Shown: positions 6,334 through 10,527 of the stretch, piece after piece
Layout: each line of letters begins with the position of its first letter
Position numbering within the stretch: the first letter of the stretch is position 1
From: Nocardioides sp.
GTDB lineage: Bacteria > Actinomycetota > Actinomycetes > Propionibacteriales > Nocardioidaceae
Length of the DNA: 10,527 bases
Direction of reading: 5' to 3'
NCBI GenBank assembly: GCA_021166815.1
Contig: JAJPEO010000306.1
Span: forward strand, 1-10,527
The notes under the pieces: generated by a model
What the model saw: the letters and a program-made list of their open reading frames with translations, nothing else
The model's database searches: none
What the model was told of the DNA's origin: nothing
Translations under genes and position numbers: made by a program

Positions 6334-7460
6334 CCGCGTCGATGCAGCCGGTCCCCGAGCCTGAGCGGCTCGCTCGGGTGGTGCTGAGCCATGCCTGCGA
6401 GCCGGGCGACCCCACCAATGCGAGCCTCGTGCGCCAGCTCGGCGCCCAGGGCGCCGTCGAGGCGCAGCGTCAGCCCAAGCGCGACAGCGCGCTCCACACC
6501 CGCATCGCCGCGGTCGACCCGGCACGGGAGATGGAGCGTGCCGACGCCCTCGGCATCCGCTTCGTGGTCCCCGGCGACCCGGAGTGGCCGGAGCGGCTGT
6601 CGGACCTCGAGGCTCCTCGGGTCCAGGGGCTCGGCGGCGAGCCCGTGGGGCTGTGGGTGCGGGGTCCACTCACGCTGGACCGCCTCGACGAGTCGGTGGC
6701 GATCGTGGGGTCGCGGTCCTCGACGGTCTACGGCACCCATGCCACCGACGGCATCGCCCGGAGCGTGGCCCGTGCCGGCTTCACCGTCGTGTCCGGTGGC
6801 GCGATCGGCATCGACGCGGCTGCCCACGCCGGGGCGCTGGCGGCGGGCGGCCGTACCCTCGCCGTGCTCTCCTGCGGCCTCGACCGGGTCTACCCGCTCG
6901 AGAACGCTCCGCTGCTGTGGCACCTGTCGCGTGAGCACGCGCTCGTCTCCGAGCAGGCGCCCGGCTCGTCACCGACGCGGCAGCGGTTCCTCGCCCGCAA
7001 CCGGGTCATCGCGGCCCTGACGAGCGGCACGGTCCTCGTGGAGGCGGCGCTGCGCAGCGGCGCCCTCAACACGGCCAACTGGGCCGACCAGATGTCACGG
7101 GAGGTGATGGGCGTGCCAGGTCCGGTCACGAGTGCCTCCTCCCAGGGCGTGCACGAGCGGATCCGGACGGGGGGAGCGGTGCTGGTCTCGAGCGGCGAGC
7201 ACGTGCTGGAGATGCTCGGCGCGTCCGGGGAGCACCTCGTCGAGGAGCCGCGCGGTGCCGAGCGGCCCCGCGACAGCCTCACGCGCGGCGACGCTCGCGT
7301 GCTCGAGGCCGTCCCCGTGTCCCAACCTGCCCCGGTCACCTCGATCGCCCACCTCGTCGCCCTGCACCCCCGCGACACCGACAACGCGCTGCACCGGCTC
7401 AGCAAAGCTGGATTCGTCGAGTACGCCGAGTGCGGCTGGCGACTCGCTGGTCCCGGGTAG
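6330..7460 (+). CDS. dprA: DNA-processing protein DprA
   Basis: 376 residues. DprA (Smf) binds incoming single-stranded DNA and loads RecA on it. The Rossmann core shows VAIVGSRSS (123-131), SGGAIGIDAAAH (155-166), LAVLSCGLDRVYP (177-189), a NRVIAALTSGTVLVEA stretch (224-239), SGALNTAN (243-250) and VPGP (262-265). Residues about 1-80 are an N-terminal helical domain and about 312-376 a winged-helix-like C-terminal domain. Three starts are possible: GTG 6321, GTG 6330 and ATG 6342. I prefer 6330 because it makes the 4-nt GTGA overlap with comM, like other junctions here; a strong ribosome site is absent for all. The gene ends in TAG, unusual beside the TGA stops of its neighbours. Whether the organism is naturally competent cannot be read here; DprA is widespread in species without known transformation. 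Confidence 0.94.
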   Translation: MTASMQPVPEPERLARVVLSHACEPGDPTNASLVRQLGAQGAVEAQRQPKRDSALHTRIAAVDPAREMERADALGIRFVVPGDPEWPERLSDLEAPRVQGLGGEPVGLWVRGPLTLDRLDESVAIVGSRSSTVYGTHATDGIARSVARAGFTVVSGGAIGIDAAAHAGALAAGGRTLAVLSCGLDRVYPLENAPLLWHLSREHALVSEQAPGSSPTRQRFLARNRVIAALTSGTVLVEAALRSGALNTANWADQMSREVMGVPGPVTSASSQGVHERIRTGGAVLVSSGEHVLEMLGASGEHLVEEPRGAERPRDSLTRGDARVLEAVPVSQPAPVTSIAHLVALHPRDTDNALHRLSKAGFVEYAECGWRLAGPG

Positions 7461-7476
7461 CGGCCCCGCGCGCACC

Positions 7477-7489
7477 TACGATGAGTGAC
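7477..7489 (+). promoter_or_regulatory. Putative -10 box for leaderless xerC
   Basis: TACGAT at 7477-7482 is a good TANNNT box. It ends 7 nt before GTG 7490 and overlaps the alternative ATG at 7481, which would then lie upstream of the transcript start. The spacing equals that seen before rimM and lepB, within 1 nt either way. No Shine-Dalgarno precedes either codon. Confidence 0.5.
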
Positions 7490-8419
7490 GTGAGCGAGGA
7501 GGAGGTGCTGCCGGAGGCGATGGCGCGGGTGCTCGCGGACTACGAGCGCCACCTCGTCTCCGAGCGTGACCTCACCCCCCACACGGTGCGCGCGTACATG
7601 GGCGACGTCGCCGGCCTGCTCGAGCACGCCTCCCGCATGGGTCTGACGCAGGCGGGCGAGCTCGACCTCCGGACCTTGCGCAGCTGGCTCGCGAGACAGC
7701 AGTCCACCGGGCGAAGCCGCACCACCATGGCCCGTCGCGCCACCGCCGCGCGGGTGTTCACCGCGTGGCTCGCACGCACCGGGCGCGCGGAGGCCGACGC
7801 GGGAGCCGCACTGGGGTCACCCCGCAAGCACAAGTCCCTGCCCTCGGTCCTGCGCGTCGACGAGGCGGAGGCGCTCATCCGGTCGGCCGCCGACCTGGCT
7901 GACGACGACAGCCCGCTCGGCCTGCGCGACGTGGCCATGCTCGAGCTCCTCTACGCCACCGGCCTGCGGGTGGGCGAGCTCGTCGGCCTCGACGTCGACG
8001 ACGTGGACCACGGCCGTCGCGTCGTGCGGGTGCTGGGCAAGGGCCGCAAGGAGCGGTCGGTGCCGTACGGCCTGCCGGCCAGTCGCGCGCTGGACCGGTG
8101 GCTGGCGTCGGGACGACCGGCCCTGGCCACCGACCGCTCTGGGCCGGCGGTGTTCCTGGGGGCGCGCGGGGCACGTGTGGATCCCAGGGTCGTGCGCCAG
8201 GTGGTCCACCGTCGCATCGCCGACGTGCCGGGTGCCCCGGACATCGGCCCGCACGGCCTGCGGCACAGCGCAGCGACCCACCTCCTCGAAGGCGGGGCCG
8301 ATCTCCGCTCGGTCCAGGAGCTGCTCGGGCACGCGAGCCTCGCCACGACCCAGCTCTACACCCACGTCACGACCGACCGGCTGCGCAAGGCCTACCAGCA
8401 GGCTCATCCCCGCGCCTGA
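7490..8419 (+). CDS. xerC: Tyrosine recombinase XerC
   Basis: 309 residues from GTG 7490. XerC acts with XerD at dif to resolve chromosome dimers. The N-terminal SAM-like core-binding domain covers about 9-98 (YERHLVSERDLTPHTVRAY). The catalytic domain has the complete set R160 (ATGLRVGEL), K184 (LGKGRKER), H255 and R258 (PHGLRHS), H281 (LLGHASL) and nucleophile Y290 (TQLYTHV). Length and motifs fit Xer rather than phage integrases, and the place between dprA and rpsB is typical for XerC. The start is chosen by the leaderless -10 box; ATG 7481 would add three residues, and in-frame codons from 7430 would overlap dprA. The 3' end overlaps the convergent M23 gene by 16 bp. No dif site is seen in the window. 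Confidence 0.93.
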   Translation: MSEEEVLPEAMARVLADYERHLVSERDLTPHTVRAYMGDVAGLLEHASRMGLTQAGELDLRTLRSWLARQQSTGRSRTTMARRATAARVFTAWLARTGRAEADAGAALGSPRKHKSLPSVLRVDEAEALIRSAADLADDDSPLGLRDVAMLELLYATGLRVGELVGLDVDDVDHGRRVVRVLGKGRKERSVPYGLPASRALDRWLASGRPALATDRSGPAVFLGARGARVDPRVVRQVVHRRIADVPGAPDIGPHGLRHSAATHLLEGGADLRSVQELLGHASLATTQLYTHVTTDRLRKAYQQAHPRA

Positions 8420-9045
8420 GGGCCCGACCTGCGCCCACCCCAGGCGGCGAGGGGGGAGCGCCAGTGCTCCAGGGGCGTGGCCCTCTCGCCGCGGGTGCGA
8501 GACGCCGGCGCCGGCTCGGTGCGCCACAGTGGCAGGAGCCGGACCCGGGTGCCGCCCACCAGGGACAGGGGATCGAGGTACTGCTCGCCCTCGCGGAGCC
8601 CCCAGTGCAGGCAGGTGTCCGGGAAGCAGTGGCTGCCGACAGTCACCAGCCTTCCGATCGGCTCGCCCGCGGCGACCTCCTGGCCGCGTCGCGCCAGCGC
8701 GACCACCGGCTCGTACGTCGTGCGTGTGCCGCCGTGGATCACCGTGACGACAGGCTTGCCGCCGATCGACCCGGCGAAGCCGATGTGTCCTGCCGCGGCC
8801 GCACGCACGTCCTGACCCGGCGACCCGGCGAGGTCGACCCCGCGGTGACCGGCCTGCCAGGCCACCGAGGGCGGCGCGAAGTGCTCGACCACCTCCGGAT
8901 CCGGGACGAGCGGCCACACGCCCGTCGGCGCCGAGCCCGCAACCGGCAGGAGCGCGGGCGGCGTCGGTGCAGCGGGGCTCGGCGTACCCGGCGCGGCGGC
9001 CAGGGCGAGCGCGGTCGCCAGGGCGAGGACGAGGGATCGGGGCAC
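8404..9045 (-). CDS. Secreted LytM/M23-type peptidase domain protein, possibly catalytically altered
   Basis: 213 residues. A signal peptide is visible: PRS, then a hydrophobic run LVLALATALALAAA (5-18) and an Ala/Pro-rich cleavage zone, so the product is exported. The LytM/M23 domain spans about 42-165. GHRGVD supplies zinc ligands H67 and D71, and CLHWGL supplies H147. At the two places where LytM has catalytic histidines this protein has Y111-E-P-V (instead of a Y-x-H pattern) and C145 (C-L-H instead of H-x-H). C140 and C145 could form a disulfide. Conserved LxPL follows at 157-160, and a 45-residue basic tail ends the protein. M23 proteins cut peptidoglycan cross-links or, when degenerate, control amidases; which applies is open. 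The GTG at 9045 gives a proper signal peptide start and lies 6 nt from a CACTCT box. Confidence 0.85.
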   Translation of the reverse strand: MPRSLVLALATALALAAAPGTPSPAAPTPPALLPVAGSAPTGVWPLVPDPEVVEHFAPPSVAWQAGHRGVDLAGSPGQDVRAAAAGHIGFAGSIGGKPVVTVIHGGTRTTYEPVVALARRGQEVAAGEPIGRLVTVGSHCFPDTCLHWGLREGEQYLDPLSLVGGTRVRLLPLWRTEPAPASRTRGERATPLEHWRSPLAAWGGRRSGPQARG

Positions 9046-9057
9046 CCGGCCAGAGTG
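9046..9057 (-). promoter_or_regulatory. Possible -10 box for the M23 gene
   Basis: Read on the minus strand, CACTCT (9057-9052) lies 6 nt before GTG 9045. It departs from TANNNT at the first base but has the same leaderless geometry as the lepB box. There is no Shine-Dalgarno before this GTG. Confidence 0.35.
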
Positions 9058-9094
9058 CCGGGGGGGCCGCGCCGGCGGCGAGCCCGGGCCGCAC

Positions 9095-9134
9095 CGGCTG
9101 TGGACACGTCGGCCGCCGTGGGGCCTGTGGACGG
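9095..9134. promoter_or_regulatory. Paired CTGTGGAC sites upstream of the M23 gene
   Basis: CTGTGGAC begins at 9098 and 9125, again 27 bp apart. On the minus strand the extended sites read CGTCCACAGGCCC (9133-9121) and TGTCCACAGCCG (9106-9095), both exactly present upstream of yraN. They would lie about 54-90 bp before the predicted transcript start of the M23 gene. TGTGGACAC (9099-9107) is one mismatch from a DnaA box on this strand. A regulator site is plausible but unproven. Confidence 0.35.
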
Positions 9135-9209
9135 CACCTGGTCGTCGAGGCTCGGCCAGGCGGGGGTGGAGGGGCCGTCCAGTGATTCGCCCGCGGGGGC
9201 CCGGTGTCA

Positions 9210-9475
9210 TACGATGGCCGGCAGCAGTCCTCCGGGACTGACTTCGCACGCTCGCAGACCGCGACGGGATGCACCTGGTCCCGACCGCCCGTGGGCGCTG
9301 GTCCTCAGTTCCACCTGCTCCTCGGAGCCAGGCGGATCGGATCACGCGCGAGCGTCAGGGCCACCGGCACCCGCCGGGGGCAGCAACTGAAAACCCACAC
9401 TGGAGACCGTGCGTCGGCTCGACCTGTCGAAGGTCGGGCACGTCGGCGGGCGGCTCCGCGACACAGGAGAACACC
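9210..9475 (+). promoter_or_regulatory. Putative rpsB promoter and long structured leader
   Basis: TACGAT at 9210-9215 is the best -10 candidate in the 430-bp gap (9046-9475); the -35 region (near 9187, TTCGCC) is weak. Transcription from about 9221 would give a leader of some 255 nt. It contains GGGACTGA (9234-9241) pairing with TCAGTTCC (9305-9312, one G-U), which encloses hairpins CGGGA/TCCCG (9265-9269 with 9279-9283) and CGCCC/GGGCG (9286-9290 with 9293-9297). A 9-bp hairpin follows: 9417-9425 with 9431-9439, loop GTCGA. The ribosome site AGGAGA is at 9465-9470. No ORF of merit lies in the leader. Autoregulation of rpsB by S2 is known in E. coli; whether this leader works so is inference. 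Confidence 0.45.
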
Positions 9476-10408
9476 ATGGCAGTCGTGACCATGCGCCAGC
9501 TGCTCGAGAGCGGTGTCCACTTCGGACACCAGACCCGCCGCTGGAACCCCAAGATGAAGCGCTTCATCATGACCGAGCGCAACGGCATCTACATCATCGA
9601 CCTGCAGCAGTCGCTGTCCTACATCGACCGCTCGTACGCGTTCGTCAAGGAGACCGTCGCCAAGGGCGGCGTCGTGATGTTCGTCGGCACCAAGAAGCAG
9701 GCCCAGGAGGCCATCGCCGAGCAGGCGACCCGCGTGGGCATGCCCTACGTCAACCAGCGCTGGCTCGGTGGCATGCTCACCAACTTCCAGACGGTGCACC
9801 AGCGGATCAACCGCCTCAAGGAGCTCGACGAGATCGACTTCGACGACGTCGCGGGCTCCAACCGCACCAAGAAGGAGCTGCTCCAGATGAAGCGGGAGCG
9901 CGACAAGCTCGACCGCACCCTGGGCGGCATCCGCGAGATGTCGAAGGTCCCCTCCGCCGTGTGGATCGTCGACACCAACAAGGAGCACCTGGCCGTCGAG
10001 GAGGCCCGCAAGCTGCGGATCCCGATCATCGGCATCCTCGACTCCAACTGCGACCCCGACCACGTCGACTACCCGATCCCGGGCAACGACGACGCCATCC
10101 GCGCGGTCGGCCTGCTGACCCGCGTCGTCGCCGACGCCGTCGCCGAGGGCCTCATCGCCCGCTCCGGTGGCAAGGCCGAGGGCCAGGGCGCCGAGGAGCC
10201 CCTCGCCGAGTGGGAGCGTGAGCTCCTCGAGGGTGACGCCGAGAAGGCGGCCGTCGAGGCCACCGGCGGCGACGAGACCGCCGAGGCCCCCGCGGCCGAG
10301 TCCACCGGCGCTGCCTCCGAGGGCGCCGCTGAGGCTCCCGCCGCCGAGGTCACCGAGGAGGCTCCCGCCGCGGAGGCTCCCGCCGAGGCCGCTCCGACCC
10401 AGGACTGA
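9476..10408 (+). CDS. rpsB: 30S ribosomal protein S2
   Basis: 310 residues. S2 binds the back of the 30S subunit and, with S1 where present, supports initiation. The core (1 to about 230) is textbook: [17 protein letters not shown] (11-27), [10 protein letters not shown] (37-46), [12 protein letters not shown] (69-80), [12 protein letters not shown] (93-104), [13 protein letters not shown] (158-170) and [20 protein letters not shown] (186-205). Residues from about 231 form an acidic Ala/Glu/Pro tail of 80 residues with three EAPAAE-like repeats; at the DNA level a 13-bp unit GAGGCTCCCGCCG recurs at 10331, 10358 and 10373. Tails of this sort are common in actinobacterial S2. The start is ATG 9476, with AGGAGA at 5 nt and a correct family N-terminus; longer in-frame readings run into the leader. 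tsf follows after 75 bp. Confidence 0.97.
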   Translation: MAVVTMRQLLESGVHFGHQTRRWNPKMKRFIMTERNGIYIIDLQQSLSYIDRSYAFVKETVAKGGVVMFVGTKKQAQEAIAEQATRVGMPYVNQRWLGGMLTNFQTVHQRINRLKELDEIDFDDVAGSNRTKKELLQMKRERDKLDRTLGGIREMSKVPSAVWIVDTNKEHLAVEEARKLRIPIIGILDSNCDPDHVDYPIPGNDDAIRAVGLLTRVVADAVAEGLIARSGGKAEGQGAEEPLAEWERELLEGDAEKAAVEATGGDETAEAPAAESTGAASEGAAEAPAAEVTEEAPAAEAPAEAAPTQD

Positions 10409-10412
10409 TGCC

Positions 10413-10443
10413 GAACGGGCCGCGAGTGCTTCGCGGCCCGTTC
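10413..10443 (+). terminator. Strong rpsB-tsf intergenic hairpin (attenuator or terminator-like)
   Basis: GAACGGGCCGCGA (10413-10425) pairs perfectly over 13 bp with TCGCGGCCCGTTC (10431-10443) around a GTGCT loop, starting 4 bp after the rpsB stop. No T-run follows, so it is not a canonical intrinsic terminator. It may reduce read-through into tsf, mark a processing point, or protect the rpsB transcript. It is the strongest hairpin right of the rimM palindrome. Confidence 0.6.
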
Positions 10444-10483
10444 TGCTCCCACCCCACCCCATCGACTTCCAGGAAGAAGGACC

Positions 10484-10527
10484 ATGGCCAACTTCACCGC
10501 CGCCGACGTCAAGAAGCTCCGTGAGCT
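10484..10527 (+). CDS. tsf: Translation elongation factor Ts, 5' end only
   Basis: Only the first 14 codons and two bases of the 15th are in the window, reading MANFTAADVKKLRE, the standard EF-Ts N-terminus that opens the UBA-like domain. EF-Ts is the nucleotide exchange factor that recycles EF-Tu from GDP to GTP. The ATG is preceded by a purine run AGGAAGAAGG (10471-10480) at 3 nt. Position directly after rpsB is nearly universal in bacteria and supports the call despite the short fragment. The gene runs off the right edge. Confidence 0.93.
   Translation, partial: MANFTAADVKKLRE

Noticed and set aside
4722..6938. 738-codon open frame on the minus strand opposite comM and dprA
   Set aside because: It is a shadow of GC-rich codon bias: low-complexity Arg/Ser/Thr/Pro-rich translation, no family motif, and it lies wholly against two well supported genes.
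8098..9390. 430-codon plus-strand frame across the M23 gene and the rpsB leader
   Set aside because: It is opposite a gene with a good signal peptide and M23 motifs; its translation is Arg/Gly/Pro-rich without family features.
10331..10385. Three copies of a 13-bp unit in the rpsB tail as a separate DNA repeat element
   Set aside because: They follow from the Glu-Ala-Pro-rich repeat of the S2 C-terminal tail and need no other explanation.

Overview
The window is a stretch of very GC-rich bacterial chromosome (roughly 70% by eye), with GTG starts, short or overlapping gene junctions and strong third-position G/C bias. The gene order rimM-trmD-rplS-lepB-rnhB-DUF2469-yraN-comM-dprA-xerC-(M23 peptidase)-rpsB-tsf is the conserved housekeeping neighbourhood of Actinomycetota. 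Protein details (a TrmD with a C-terminal GNAT domain, a DUF2469 protein, an actinobacterial LepB) fit the Propionibacteriales, probably a Nocardioides-like organism. That placement is inference; no rRNA is present.

Layout: (1) 1-145 is an intergenic stretch with two related palindromes, ending in a -10-like box placed for a leaderless rimM. (2) 146-1842 holds rimM and a trmD-GNAT fusion gene joined by an ATGA overlap: one product acts in 30S maturation, the other makes m1G37 in tRNA. (3) 1843-2379 is a structured leader followed by rplS. (4) 2410-4216 is lepB-rnhB-DUF2469, with ATGA overlaps at both junctions and an apparently leaderless lepB. (5) 4217-4339 is a short intergenic region with two DnaA-box-like sites, then the DNA-processing operon yraN-comM-dprA (4340-7460). 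(6) xerC (7490-8419) has its own -10 box and converges on, and overlaps by 16 bp, a minus-strand secreted LytM/M23-type protein gene (8404-9045). (7) 9046-9475 is a 430-bp divergent intergenic region with the putative promoters of the M23 gene and rpsB and a long rpsB leader. (8) rpsB (9476-10408), a strong hairpin, and the first 14 codons of tsf end the window.

The genes divide into translation and ribosome assembly (rimM, trmD, rplS, rpsB, tsf), protein export (lepB), DNA maintenance and recombination (rnhB, yraN, comM, dprA, xerC) and cell envelope (M23). No mobile element, tRNA, rRNA, or phage or defence system was found. I did not find a previously undescribed multi-gene system. The points most worth a second look are the TrmD-GNAT fusion with a Glu where the catalytic Asp of TrmD is expected, the paired GTCCACAG sites with identical 27-bp spacing at two loci, the structured leaders of rplS and rpsB, the palindrome pair at the left edge that resembles type I-E CRISPR repeats, and an M23 domain that keeps its zinc ligands but lacks both usual catalytic histidines. 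All statements rest on reading the sequence; no search or folding program was run.
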